From a virus, in the IMG/VR virus record IMGVR_UViG_3300042527_000698, positions 1-44,773 of that record: a stretch of DNA of 44,773 bases; one strand, 5' to 3'. This document shows positions 32,740 to 39,938 of the stretch, piece after piece. Numbering within the stretch: the stretch's first letter is position 1; each line of letters begins with the position of its first letter. Position numbers and translations under genes: made by a program. The notes beneath the pieces were generated by a model that was given only the letters and a program-made list of their open reading frames with translations, was not told where the DNA came from and did not search any database.

Positions 32740-34331
32740 TGTTAAGAGATTATCAACAGCGCGCTCTGGACATGCTGTTTGAGTATTTCCAGAACCACGA
32801 CGGCCATCCCTGCTTGGTGCTGCCAACCGGCGCGGGGAAAAGCCACATCATCGCCGAGTTTTGTCGGTTGGTGGTGATGGCCTACCCTGATCAGCGCATT
32901 CTCATGCTTACTCACGTCAAGGAACTGATCGAGCAAAACGCCCAGAAAATGCGCCAGCATTGGCCAGATGCGCCGCTGGGGGTTTACTCAGCGGGGCTTA
33001 GGCAACGCGATGCAGGGCAGTCGATCACGTTCGCTGGCATTCAGAGTGTGGCCAAAAAGGTGGACCTGCTGGGCCGCGTGGACATCGTGATTATCGATGA
33101 AGCCCACCGCATCAACCACACGGCTGACGGCCATTATCGGCGGCTGATTGCGCAGCTGACGGCTAAGACGCCTGACTTGAAAGTGATCGGCTTGACGGCC
33201 ACGCCTTACCGGCTAGGCCATGGTTACATCACGGATGCGCCTGCGCTCTTTACGGATCTGATCGAGCCAATTGGGGTGATGGATCTGGTGAAGCAGGGCT
33301 ACCTTGCGCCCTTGCGCTCGCTGGCTACGGCCACGCAGTTTGACCTCGCGGGCGTCAAGAAGAAAGGCGGGGAATATGTGGAGGCGGATCTTGACGCGGC
33401 TGTGAACACAGAAGCGCTAAACAAATCTGTCGCTGAGGAGATTGTTGAAAAGGCTTATCAACGCCAAAGCTGGCTGGTGTTTTGCGTTGGGGTGGGCCAC
33501 GCCTTTGCAATGCGGGATGCGCTGCGGGAAAAAGGCGTGATCGCGGAAACGATTGTGGGGACCACGCCAGCCGAAGAGCGAGAGGAAATCATCCGCGCTT
33601 TTAAGGCTGGCGAGATTAGGGCGCTGACAAACGCGAATGTGCTAACGACCGGCTTCGACGCGCCCAACGTGGACGTGATCGCTTGCTGCCGCCCTACCCT
33701 TTCGACCTCGCTCTATGTGCAGATGCTGGGGCGCGGGACAAGGCTGAAGGACAATGTAGACGATTGTCTGGTTTTGGACTTTGCCGGGCTGACCTACACG
33801 CATGGCCTTTTCGATGATCCGGTTGTTAAGAAGCCCAAGAAGACAGAGGGCGGTGAAGCGCCGGTCAAGGCTTGTCCGGTATGCCACACGCTATGCCACA
33901 CGGCAGTGAGAGAATGCCCCAAGTGTGGATTCAAGTTCCCGCCGCCTAAGCCTGCGGATTTAGAGCTGAAAATCGCGCCGATCATGTCGGATGAAGCGGC
34001 TTTAGGCCGTGAGATGAAAGTCGCCAGCTGGCGGTGGGACATCCATAACAATGGAACCGACATGCTGCGGGTGCGCTACTATCCCGCGAGCTACACTGAC
34101 CCTATCGTGACTGAGTATTTCACCGTGTGGCACGGCGGGGCGGCGTCTTATCGTGCGTGGGAAAAGCTGACAAAGATCCTAGGCGCTTTGGGCATATCGA
34201 CAGGCCACAACGGAGATCAGGTTTATGAGGAGCTACAAAGCGCCCCCGCACCGACGTCGATCACATACCGCCAAGAAGGCCGCTTCTTCCGGGTCATCAG
34301 TCGCCAGTGGGCGCAAGGCCGCGCGTTCTGA
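32739..34331 (+). CDS. superfamily 2 DEAH-box helicase
   Basis: 530 residues from ATG at 32739, which shares a base with the exonuclease stop (TAATG). Motifs: LRDYQQRAL (Q-like), PTGAGKS (29-35), IIDEAHR (118-124), GLTATPYR, TTGFDAPNVD and QMLGRGTRL, all in order. After the two RecA-like domains comes a zinc ribbon (CPVC ... CPKCGFKFPPP). This type, related to RecG/UvsW/RAD25-like phage helicases, acts in replication fork or recombination processing. The 3' end overlaps the VRR-NUC gene by 107 bases. Confidence 0.92.
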   Translation: MLRDYQQRALDMLFEYFQNHDGHPCLVLPTGAGKSHIIAEFCRLVVMAYPDQRILMLTHVKELIEQNAQKMRQHWPDAPLGVYSAGLRQRDAGQSITFAGIQSVAKKVDLLGRVDIVIIDEAHRINHTADGHYRRLIAQLTAKTPDLKVIGLTATPYRLGHGYITDAPALFTDLIEPIGVMDLVKQGYLAPLRSLATATQFDLAGVKKKGGEYVEADLDAAVNTEALNKSVAEEIVEKAYQRQSWLVFCVGVGHAFAMRDALREKGVIAETIVGTTPAEEREEIIRAFKAGEIRALTNANVLTTGFDAPNVDVIACCRPTLSTSLYVQMLGRGTRLKDNVDDCLVLDFAGLTYTHGLFDDPVVKKPKKTEGGEAPVKACPVCHTLCHTAVRECPKCGFKFPPPKPADLELKIAPIMSDEAALGREMKVASWRWDIHNNGTDMLRVRYYPASYTDPIVTEYFTVWHGGAASYRAWEKLTKILGALGISTGHNGDQVYEELQSAPAPTSITYRQEGRFFRVISRQWAQGRAF

Positions 34332-34668
34332 ACACGTTGAACAACGCGAGTTTGTCAGCTGGTTTCGCCAGACCCACAAACCAGTGCGGATCTTTGCCAT
34401 TCCCAATGGCGAGGCTCGAAGCCGCACGACGGGCGCCAGGCTCAAGGTCGAAGGCGTTAGTGCTGGCGTGCCAGATCTCTTCATTCCTGCCTGGTGTTTG
34501 TGGATTGAGATGAAACGCGCCGATGGCGGGGTCGTGTCGGCAGTGCAGGCCGATTGGCATGCCTACCTTGCCAGCGTTGGCCACACGGTCATCATTGGCC
34601 ATGGCTTGGTGGATGCACAAAAAAAGCTACAAGAATGGTTGCTTTTGCAATCATCGGTGATAAGGTGA
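34225..34668 (+). CDS. VRR-NUC domain nuclease
   Basis: 147 residues. FAIPNGEARSRTTGARLKVE, GVSAGVPDLFIP and WIEMKRADGGVVS..Q form the VRR-NUC / PD-(D/E)XK active site (D and ExK). HTVIIGHGLVDAQ closes the fold. These act on branched DNA, like small Holliday junction resolvases. GGAG lies nine bases before the ATG, which is inside the helicase gene; the first 35 residues are therefore overprinted on the helicase C-terminus and are basic and low complexity. Confidence 0.85.
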   Translation: MRSYKAPPHRRRSHTAKKAASSGSSVASGRKAARSEHVEQREFVSWFRQTHKPVRIFAIPNGEARSRTTGARLKVEGVSAGVPDLFIPAWCLWIEMKRADGGVVSAVQADWHAYLASVGHTVIIGHGLVDAQKKLQEWLLLQSSVIR

Positions 34669-34691
34669 CCTCACAACCAAGGAGGTGCGCA

Positions 34692-34928
34692 ATGCACGAC
34701 GACGACGAATACCTGCTCCTGCAGATGATTAGCGACTATGAGCGCCGCGCCGACGAATTCGACGGCAGCGCAGCCAATATGCGCGGCCGGTTGAACGACC
34801 CTGACGATCTGGGCGTGTTGCACTCGCGCGATATGGTGGCGGATTTTCTGCAATCGTATGAGCGGCGCGCGCACGACAGCCGGCGCAAAGCAGCGTTGCT
34901 GCGGCGACTAAAGGAGCACGCAGCATGA
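34692..34928 (+). CDS. small charged helical protein, unknown
   Basis: 78 residues from ATG at 34692, chosen for the strong AAGGAGGT just upstream. MHDDDEYLLLQMISDYERRA and MVADFLQSYERRAHDSRRKA form two similar helical units with YERRA. It is probably a helical hairpin or coiled coil. The stop overlaps the next start (ATGA). Function unknown. Confidence 0.72.
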   Translation: MHDDDEYLLLQMISDYERRADEFDGSAANMRGRLNDPDDLGVLHSRDMVADFLQSYERRAHDSRRKAALLRRLKEHAA

Positions 34929-35224
34929 CCTCCCTTTCCCGCCGCCTACCCGCGCCAGCCCGGCACAGCGGCACGTTTCAGTACGATCTGATCCGGCACG
35001 ATGCGGACGGCGCCGAAATCATCACGCCGCTAACGGTCGAGTACGAGGCGCAGCCCGGCTATCCCGACAGCTGGCACGAGCCCGGCGCGCCTGACACGGT
35101 GTGGGTGGAGTGGACGCCCGCAGTGGAATTGACGCGGCAGGAGAAAGCCGAGATCGAGGCGCTGGCTATGCAGCGCTGGTGCGATGCCGAGGAAGCAGAA
35201 CGGGAACGCTGCAGCTATGAGTGA
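34925..35224 (+). CDS. small protein, unknown
   Basis: 99 residues. A beta-like middle (FQYDLIRHDADGAEIITPLT, VWVEWTPAVELT) and a helical, acidic C-terminus. The context between two small early genes with four- to eight-base overlaps supports expression. No family is recognised. Confidence 0.65.
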   Translation: MTSLSRRLPAPARHSGTFQYDLIRHDADGAEIITPLTVEYEAQPGYPDSWHEPGAPDTVWVEWTPAVELTRQEKAEIEALAMQRWCDAEEAERERCSYE

Positions 35225-35693
35225 CACACCCGACACCGCCACCCTCGCCGACCTGCTGGCGCGAGCCACGCCGGGGCCGTGGCACGCCGGGCGTTCTGAC
35301 ATGATGAGTTATGACGCAAGCGGCACGGTCGCGTTCAAGAACGTGTACGCCGATGACGAGCGCGGCGGCGTGCACTTGGGCGATCCAATGCCGCTCACCG
35401 TGGCCAAAGCTGTTGACGAGTCTGCGCTGTATGACGGCGCGGGCGCAAAGGCTATTCCTGACGCCGAGATAATGACCAACGCCGCCCTCATCGCCCTCGC
35501 CCCCGCCCTTGCCGCCGAGGTGATCCGCCTGCGCGCGGAGCTGGAGGCTGCACTAGACGCCGAGGAGGCGCTGCGGCGGATCGAGCGCGCGCAGGCTCAG
35601 GAAATCCGCGACCTGCTGGCAGAAATTGCGCTGCTGCGGGCGCAGCAAAGCGCGGCAAATTGCCCGCGCCGCAATTGCGGCTATGGCGGGTGA
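35217..35693 (+). CDS. Ead/Ea22-like phage protein
   Basis: 158 residues from ATG at 35217, which overlaps the upstream stop. LADLLARATPGPWHAG and MTNAALIALAPALAAEVIRL are the standard start and core of Ead/Ea22-like proteins. A long Ala/Glu/Arg coiled coil follows and the end has two Cys (NCPRRNCGYGG). These early proteins are common in temperate and lytic phages and have no proven enzymatic role. Confidence 0.75.
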   Translation: MSDTPDTATLADLLARATPGPWHAGRSDMMSYDASGTVAFKNVYADDERGGVHLGDPMPLTVAKAVDESALYDGAGAKAIPDAEIMTNAALIALAPALAAEVIRLRAELEAALDAEEALRRIERAQAQEIRDLLAEIALLRAQQSAANCPRRNCGYGG

Positions 35694-35702
35694 TGCTGGC
35701 AA

Positions 35703-35888
35703 ATGAAAAGCAGTTCTGCCAAATGGGACCGCGCCGCGCCGACCCCGTGCCCCTGGCTGCGCGATACACCGCGCCCGGCAGGTGTTCCGCCGTGGCGCGT
35801 GTGCGTGCGCGACAAATGCCAATGCCACCCCCTCCCAGCCGCGCCGACTGACTCCCCCGCCGCCCTCTCCGGGGAGCCGCAGCCATGA
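35703..35888 (+). CDS. small Pro/Cys-containing protein, unknown
   Basis: 61 residues. AKWDRAAPTPCPWLRDTPRP and VPPWRVCVRDKCQCHPL, with four Cys and many Pro, might bind a metal. Several overlapping frames exist here. I prefer this one because its TGA overlaps the ATG of the 16-codon ORF that in turn overlaps the methyltransferase start, making a continuous coupled chain. Confidence 0.5.
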   Translation: MKSSSAKWDRAAPTPCPWLRDTPRPAGVPPWRVCVRDKCQCHPLPAAPTDSPAALSGEPQP

Positions 35889-35935
35889 GCGCCGCTATGG
35901 GCCTCTGCGCCCTTCTCGATGGGGAGACCCCATGA
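35885..35935 (+). CDS. 16-residue leader peptide before the methyltransferase
   Basis: MSAAMGLCALLDGETP, starting at the ATGA overlap with the previous gene and ending in an ATGA overlap with the methyltransferase start. The methyltransferase ribosome site (GGGGAG) lies inside it. Such a reading frame would bring ribosomes to the methyltransferase start. It may be only a coupling device rather than a functional peptide. Confidence 0.4.
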   Translation: MSAAMGLCALLDGETP

Positions 35936-36750
35936 CCGGGGCTCTGCGCGTCCTCGACCTGTTTAGCGGGATCGGCGCTTACGCCCTGGGCCTTGAGCGC
36001 GCCGGCATGAGCATCGTTGCTTTCTGCGAGATCGAAGAATACCCCCGCCGCGTGCTGCGGCGCCACTGGCCGGATGTCCCGATTTATGACGACGTGCGCA
36101 CCCTCGACGCTGCCGCTCTTCGGCGAGACGGAGTTACCGCCGATGTCGTCTGCGGAGGCTGGCCTTGCCAAGACCTCAGCCCAGCGGGCACAGGCGCTGG
36201 CCTGGACGGAGCACGCAGCGGACTATGGAGCGAAGTCGCCCGAATACTTGGCGACGTTCGACCCCGATGGGCGGTGCTGGAAAACAGCTCAAACCTGCTT
36301 GGGATTAACGGGGGATCTGACTTTGGCCGCGTTCTCGGGGACTTGGCCGCGCTCGGGTACGATGTCGAATGGCATTGCCTCCCGGCTGCAGCCTTTGACG
36401 CACCCCACATCCGTGATCGCCTCTGGATTGTGGCGCGCCGGGGAAGAACTGCTGCCGACGCTGACGAAAACGGACGGTATGGGCGGCCCAGGGCGGTCGG
36501 CCAAACGCAAGGGCGGCGACAATCTGCGCACGGCGGTCCTGCTCCCCACCCTTACGGCCACGCGGCGTTCGGGGCTGCAATCGCACGGCGAGAACGCCAT
36601 ACTTGGGAGCCTGAACCCGACGTGGTGCGAGTGGTACATGGGGCTCCCAATCGGGTGGAGCGCATTAGAGCCCTCGGCAACCTCAACCCCCCGATCGTCC
36701 CCGAACTCATCGGCCGCGCGATCCTCGAAGCGGAAGGGCTGACCCCATAA
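35932..36750 (+). CDS. dcm: C5-cytosine DNA methyltransferase
   Basis: 272 residues from ATG at 35932, with GGGGAG five bases upstream. Motif I is LDLFSGIGAYALGL (8-21), motif IV GGWPCQDLS with catalytic Cys79, motif VI VLENSS (115-120), motif VIII HIRDRLWIVA (159-168) and motif X RALGNLNPPIVPELIGRAIL at the end. The target-recognition region between VIII and X is short and Arg/Gly/Ala-rich. It transfers a methyl group to cytosine C5, probably to protect phage DNA. No restriction partner is present. Most of the gene is also open in the +1 frame (see the next entry). Confidence 0.9.
   Translation: MTGALRVLDLFSGIGAYALGLERAGMSIVAFCEIEEYPRRVLRRHWPDVPIYDDVRTLDAAALRRDGVTADVVCGGWPCQDLSPAGTGAGLDGARSGLWSEVARILGDVRPRWAVLENSSNLLGINGGSDFGRVLGDLAALGYDVEWHCLPAAAFDAPHIRDRLWIVARRGRTAADADENGRYGRPRAVGQTQGRRQSAHGGPAPHPYGHAAFGAAIARRERHTWEPEPDVVRVVHGAPNRVERIRALGNLNPPIVPELIGRAILEAEGLTP
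36143..36742 (+). CDS. overprinted +1-frame protein inside the methyltransferase gene
   Basis: 199 residues if read from ATG at 36143, which has a CGGAG nine bases upstream; the frame is open from at least 36017. The sequence has AGLAKTSAQ, RCWKTAQTCL, FSGTWPRSGTMSNGIASRL, IASGLW, LLPTLT and LNPTWCEWYMGLPIGWSAL. I recall these motifs from stand-alone phage proteins encoded near Dcm genes. Each motif is the +1 reading of a methyltransferase motif: AKTSA over PCQDLS, WKTAQ over LENSS, TWPRSGTM over LGDLAALGYD, and NPTWCEWYMG over PDVVRVVHG. It may be a genuine second product; expression is unproven. Confidence 0.5.
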   Translation: MSSAEAGLAKTSAQRAQALAWTEHAADYGAKSPEYLATFDPDGRCWKTAQTCLGLTGDLTLAAFSGTWPRSGTMSNGIASRLQPLTHPTSVIASGLWRAGEELLPTLTKTDGMGGPGRSAKRKGGDNLRTAVLLPTLTATRRSGLQSHGENAILGSLNPTWCEWYMGLPIGWSALEPSATSTPRSSPNSSAARSSKRKG

Positions 36751-36791
36751 CCGCCCCCAAACATTAACTATCGCACCCGCCACACGATTGG

Positions 36792-36854
36792 CTTTATGCG
36801 CATCGATGCTTGCGCCCCTTGGGTTTCCGGCGACTGCCTCAGATGCGCATAAAG
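36792..36854. repeat. 13-bp inverted repeat between convergent genes
   Basis: CTTTATGCGCATC (36792-36804) and its exact reverse complement (36842-36854) are separated by 37 bases. Each arm holds the 8-bp palindrome ATGCGCAT. It sits between the methyltransferase end and the stop of the 38-residue gene. There is no T-run after it, so it is not a standard intrinsic terminator; an operator or mRNA end structure is possible. Confidence 0.7.
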
Positions 36855-36971
36855 TTAATGCGCCAACCACACGCCTACGCATACGCCGATCACCACAGAC
36901 AGCGATCCCAGATAGATCAGCCAGCCCGGCATGACTTCGCGGCGCGGCTTAAAGATCCATATCACATTCAT
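36855..36971 (-). CDS. 38-residue single-span membrane protein
   Basis: Starts MNVIWIFKPRREVMPGWLIY, then one clear hydrophobic segment (WLIYLGSLSVVIGVCVGVWL). The ATG overlaps the RHH gene stop by four bases (ATGA), so it is likely translated with that gene. Size and topology recall small toxin-like or accessory membrane peptides, but no family is recognised. Confidence 0.6.
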   Translation of the reverse strand: MNVIWIFKPRREVMPGWLIYLGSLSVVIGVCVGVWLAH

Positions 36972-37171
36972 GTGATGAGCCTCCGTTGCAATTCGGCGAG
37001 CAGTTCCTGCGAGGATACCGCGCGGAGATCATAGGCCTCTTCGCTCAGCATGCGAAGGCCTGCAACCAGCGCTGCGCCTTTGCCGCCATGCACTTGGCCC
37101 AAGCGCTCAAGAAGCGCCAGCTCATCATCGGTCATGCGTAATGAGACCGGGGTTTTTACGTTTTTTCCCAT
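36968..37171 (-). CDS. ribbon-helix-helix-type repressor
   Basis: 67 residues from ATG at 37171; a TTG at 37195 is unlikely. KTPVSLRMTDDELALLERLG is a typical RHH start (beta strand then helix A), followed by GKGAALVAGLRMLSEEAYDL as helix B. There is no ribosome site, but the predicted transcript start falls on the ATG, so the mRNA may be leaderless. It is divergent from the membrane-protein gene at 37263 and probably controls both. Confidence 0.72.
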   Translation of the reverse strand: MGKNVKTPVSLRMTDDELALLERLGQVHGGKGAALVAGLRMLSEEAYDLRAVSSQELLAELQRRLIT

Positions 37172-37177
37172 GATCGA

Positions 37178-37206
37178 CAGATAGCAGACATACAAGGGCT
37201 TGACAA
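37178..37206 (-). promoter_or_regulatory. promoter for the RHH repressor, leaderless
   Basis: TTGTCA (37201-37206) and TATCTG (37178-37183) on the minus strand with a 17-base spacer. Only six bases separate the -10 from the ATG at 37171, so transcription would start at or next to the start codon. Its -35 overlaps the -35 of the opposite promoter within CTTGACAAG. Confidence 0.55.
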
Positions 37207-37228
37207 GCAGCCATACAGCGTATATATT
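37200..37228 (+). promoter_or_regulatory. sigma70-type promoter for the membrane protein gene
   Basis: TTGACA (37200-37205), a 17-base spacer, then TATATT (37223-37228): close to the bacterial consensus and the best promoter I see in the window. GATCGACAG occurs just inside each transcript start (37172-37180 and 37234-37242), a candidate RHH operator pair. AAGGAG precedes the downstream ATG. Confidence 0.75.
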
Positions 37229-37262
37229 CTAGGGATCGACAGCAAGCAAGGAGTCACAATCC

Positions 37263-37964
37263 ATGTCGAAAGCACCTTTTACCCCGGCCAGCGTCATTGC
37301 TGCTGGGGCTGCGATCTGGGCGATTGCAGCGGCCTCCGGGCTGCTTAACGCCTGGGGTTGGTGGGCCAGCGCGGCGGGTTTGGTCGCGGTGGTTCTGGTT
37401 ACGCTGGTGTTGGCGTCCGAGATTCTCGGCATCACACTGGCGCTCGCGATCGAACACCACGTCAGCCGCAAGGCTTGGGCTCGTGTTGTGGTTGCGGGAA
37501 TTCTTCTCGTCGGGGTCAGCCTGTTCAATGCCTATTCTGGGCATCGGGCGCTGACCATGATCGAGGCGGAACGGGCGGCGCCCTATCTGGCTGCGCAAGC
37601 GGCACGGGTTGGGGCGCAGGCCGAGGTGGATCGGATCGAAGCGGAAATCGCTGCGGTTCCGGTTCTCCCGGCCAACGTCCCGGCGGCACGGCTTCGCGCC
37701 TATCAAGAAGCGCGCAATGCCGAGTTGGCCCGCCTCGAGCCGCAGCGAGCGGCGGCGCATCAGCGCCTAGCCTCGCTTCCGACGGTCGAAGCCCCGCCGC
37801 CTGCGACACCGCCCATCGTCCTCAAGGCGATCGTGGTGCTGATCGAAGCGCTCAAGGTGGCCGGTCTCTGGGCCGTCAGCCAGCAACGCCAACCAACCCC
37901 GGCGCAAACCGCGTCCAGTCCCGCAAGCCTATTGGCGCAACGCCGATGGGCCAAGGCCAAATAA
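37263..37964 (+). CDS. multi-span membrane protein with coiled coil
   Basis: 233 residues. Three hydrophobic segments (about 9-28, 33-58 and 72-90), then a helical Ala/Glu/Arg region (AEVDRIEAEIAAVPVLPANV), a fourth hydrophobic segment (about 185-205) and a Gln/Ala tail. AAGGAG lies nine bases before the ATG. It has its own promoter, repressor and terminator, the layout of a moron or lysogenic-conversion gene. A role in exclusion or in the host envelope is inference only. The same layout (three spans, helix, one span) is seen in the convergent gene at 38003-39487. Confidence 0.72.
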   Translation: MSKAPFTPASVIAAGAAIWAIAAASGLLNAWGWWASAAGLVAVVLVTLVLASEILGITLALAIEHHVSRKAWARVVVAGILLVGVSLFNAYSGHRALTMIEAERAAPYLAAQAARVGAQAEVDRIEAEIAAVPVLPANVPAARLRAYQEARNAELARLEPQRAAAHQRLASLPTVEAPPPATPPIVLKAIVVLIEALKVAGLWAVSQQRQPTPAQTASSPASLLAQRRWAKAK

Positions 37965-37966
37965 AT

Positions 37967-38005
37967 AACCCCCCCCACGGTTTGCGCTGTGGGGGGGTTT
38001 TTTTA
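37967..38005. terminator. bidirectional intrinsic terminator
   Basis: A nine-bp stem (CCCCCCCAC / GTGGGGGGG, 37970-37978 and 37989-37997) with a 10-base loop is followed by T7 on the plus strand and preceded by an A-rich stretch. It sits between the convergent genes ending at 37964 and 38003; the T-run overlaps the stop codon of the minus-strand gene. Confidence 0.88.
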
Positions 38006-39487
38006 TTCCGCAACCGCCTGCGCTCGCTGATCGTCGACGCGATACCCAAGCGATTGCAGCACAGCGCCAATATCCGCGCCGGCTTGATGAGCTTGCAGCA
38101 CAGCAGGCGCGTGCTCGTCGGTCACGCCCTCAAAACGATCATCGTACACAGTGGCCAGCGGCAGCTCTGGCGTAGGCTCGGGTGTAGGCTCAGGTGTAGG
38201 CTCGGGTGTAGGTTCAGGCGCGGGCTCTGGCGCAGGTTCGGGCACCAACACACCCGCGTTATCGGCGAGCACCACGTCTGCGCTAGTGTCGCGCGCAACG
38301 CGCTCGTCTGATGGCATCAGCACGGGCGGCTCATCGGCCACGCGATCGGCCTCGGGATCGCGCTCCTCGACCACCACTTTCCGGCCCTTCGGCTTGCGCC
38401 GCCAATGGGGCTTGGCTGGCTGCACCTTGACCAGCACATTGCCCTCGTCGTCGTACATCTCCTCGCGCGCCACAGTCTCCGGCCCATCCATCGGCTGCGG
38501 CGCCGCTCGATCTTGGCCGCGCAGATCGGGGATGCCAAGCGGTAGATCGGCCTCGTCGCGCGGGCCGGCAAACATGGCCAACTGCTCCGCCCGCTTGAGT
38601 CGCAGCCGCTCTTTAATCCACGGCATGATCAAGCACACGATGTCCATGACCAGGGATAAGAGCAGGGCGCGTGCGCCCTCAAGCCACGCCAACAGCGCAT
38701 TGACCCAGCCAGTAGCCTGCGTCTCGACACGAGCCGACACGCTCGCCGCCGTGGGCGCCGCTGCGACCTGGCCCACCAGTTCCTCGCGCCGGCGACGCAA
38801 CGCATCAGCGGCCTCCGCAGAGCCAATGGCGCGGGCCATGAGCGCAGCGGACGGATCGCCGCGGCGCTCGGCCTCTGCCACCGTCGCCCGCCAGCCAGCA
38901 ACGCCAGCACGCGCTGCCTGCGCCTGGAAGCGGCTGCCAAGGGATGCCGCCGTCATGGCGTCCAGATCGCGCTCCACGCTGGCAAGCTGCGCGCGCAACG
39001 CCTCGACGCCTGCGTCCCGCTGCTCTGTGGCAATCACGCTGTCGCGCTCGCGCTCCATTAGCGCGTCGCCCTGGACGGCAAAGGTGCCGGCGATAATCAC
39101 CAGCGACACGCTGATTGCGATGATGAGCGCCCACGCTTTTGGCCAGGCGTTGCGCTGCCAGTCGAGCACCATGAAGGTCGGGATGGCCCACTTGGCGACG
39201 TATGGAATGCCGACCGCGACCAAGCCGAAACCGACAATGTAGGGGAACCAAAACGCGAAGTTTAGCCCCTCGCTTAGACCTGCGTTTTCGAGGCGCAGAG
39301 CCGCAGCGCGATCACCGGCAATGTCAAGCGTGTAGGTCCAAAGGAAATAGATCAGCGTGATCGTGGCGACCCAAGACGCTATCGACAGCGCCCGCACCAT
39401 ATCCTCGCTGACTGTCACCCCAGGCGGATCAGGCGCCCGCTTTGGTCGCGCGGCCCACCAAGCCCGCGCGTCGCTAAAAATGCTCAT
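38003..39487 (-). CDS. membrane protein with coiled coil and PE-repeat tail
   Basis: 494 residues. Three hydrophobic segments (about 34-56, 76-99 and 117-138), a coiled coil (about 145-245), a fourth segment (about 273-290) and a long charged tail with PEPAPEPTPEPTPEP repeats and a distal acidic part. I do not recognise a named family. It is the last gene of the leftward late operon, just after the spanin genes, so a lysis or envelope role is possible. Its first half has the same layout as the 233-residue protein encoded convergently. Confidence 0.72.
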   Translation of the reverse strand: MSIFSDARAWWAARPKRAPDPPGVTVSEDMVRALSIASWVATITLIYFLWTYTLDIAGDRAAALRLENAGLSEGLNFAFWFPYIVGFGLVAVGIPYVAKWAIPTFMVLDWQRNAWPKAWALIIAISVSLVIIAGTFAVQGDALMERERDSVIATEQRDAGVEALRAQLASVERDLDAMTAASLGSRFQAQAARAGVAGWRATVAEAERRGDPSAALMARAIGSAEAADALRRRREELVGQVAAAPTAASVSARVETQATGWVNALLAWLEGARALLLSLVMDIVCLIMPWIKERLRLKRAEQLAMFAGPRDEADLPLGIPDLRGQDRAAPQPMDGPETVAREEMYDDEGNVLVKVQPAKPHWRRKPKGRKVVVEERDPEADRVADEPPVLMPSDERVARDTSADVVLADNAGVLVPEPAPEPAPEPTPEPTPEPTPEPTPELPLATVYDDRFEGVTDEHAPAVLQAHQAGADIGAVLQSLGYRVDDQRAQAVAE

Positions 39488-39500
39488 GTCGGTTCTAGTC

Positions 39501-39920
39501 CTAAGCAGCGGCTCCCATAGCCCGAAAAATCACGTCAGATCCCAGTGTGGCGCCGATCAGCATACCGGCCACGATCAGCACGGCCGCGACACCCACAATG
39601 GCGGTCAGGCTGAAGCGGTTCGGTATCGCAGACGCAGGCTGCGCCGTGACTGAGATTGAGGCCCGCTGTGCATCGGCCAGCGCGTGCAGCGCAAGCGCTA
39701 ATTGGCCGTGCTCGGGCGGCGGCGGCGGCGGCGCCATCGTGCTTTGCATTTGCAGTTGTTGCGACACACGCTCATTCAGGCCACGCACTTGCGCCGTCAG
39801 CTCGCTGATCTGCGCAGGCAGCTGCAGCAGCGCCTCCATCCGGCCCTCTAGTCGGGTGACGCGTTGGGCCAAATCGGAATGTTCGCGAAAAACCACATAG
39901 CGTGCATCTAAATCACTCAT
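39501..39920 (-). CDS. tail-anchored coiled-coil protein
   Basis: 139 residues. An N-terminal coiled coil (LAQRVTRLEGRMEALLQLPA, then QISELTAQVRGLNERVSQQL), a poly-Pro stretch (PPPPPPE), and one C-terminal transmembrane segment (SLTAIVGVAAVLIVAGMLIG). A G-rich ribosome site precedes the ATG. The position directly after the spanin pair suggests a part in lysis, perhaps a holin-like or antiholin-like protein; this is not proven. Confidence 0.68.
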   Translation of the reverse strand: MSDLDARYVVFREHSDLAQRVTRLEGRMEALLQLPAQISELTAQVRGLNERVSQQLQMQSTMAPPPPPPEHGQLALALHALADAQRASISVTAQPASAIPNRFSLTAIVGVAAVLIVAGMLIGATLGSDVIFRAMGAAA

Positions 39921-39938
39921 GCCAGCCCCCCGAATGCG

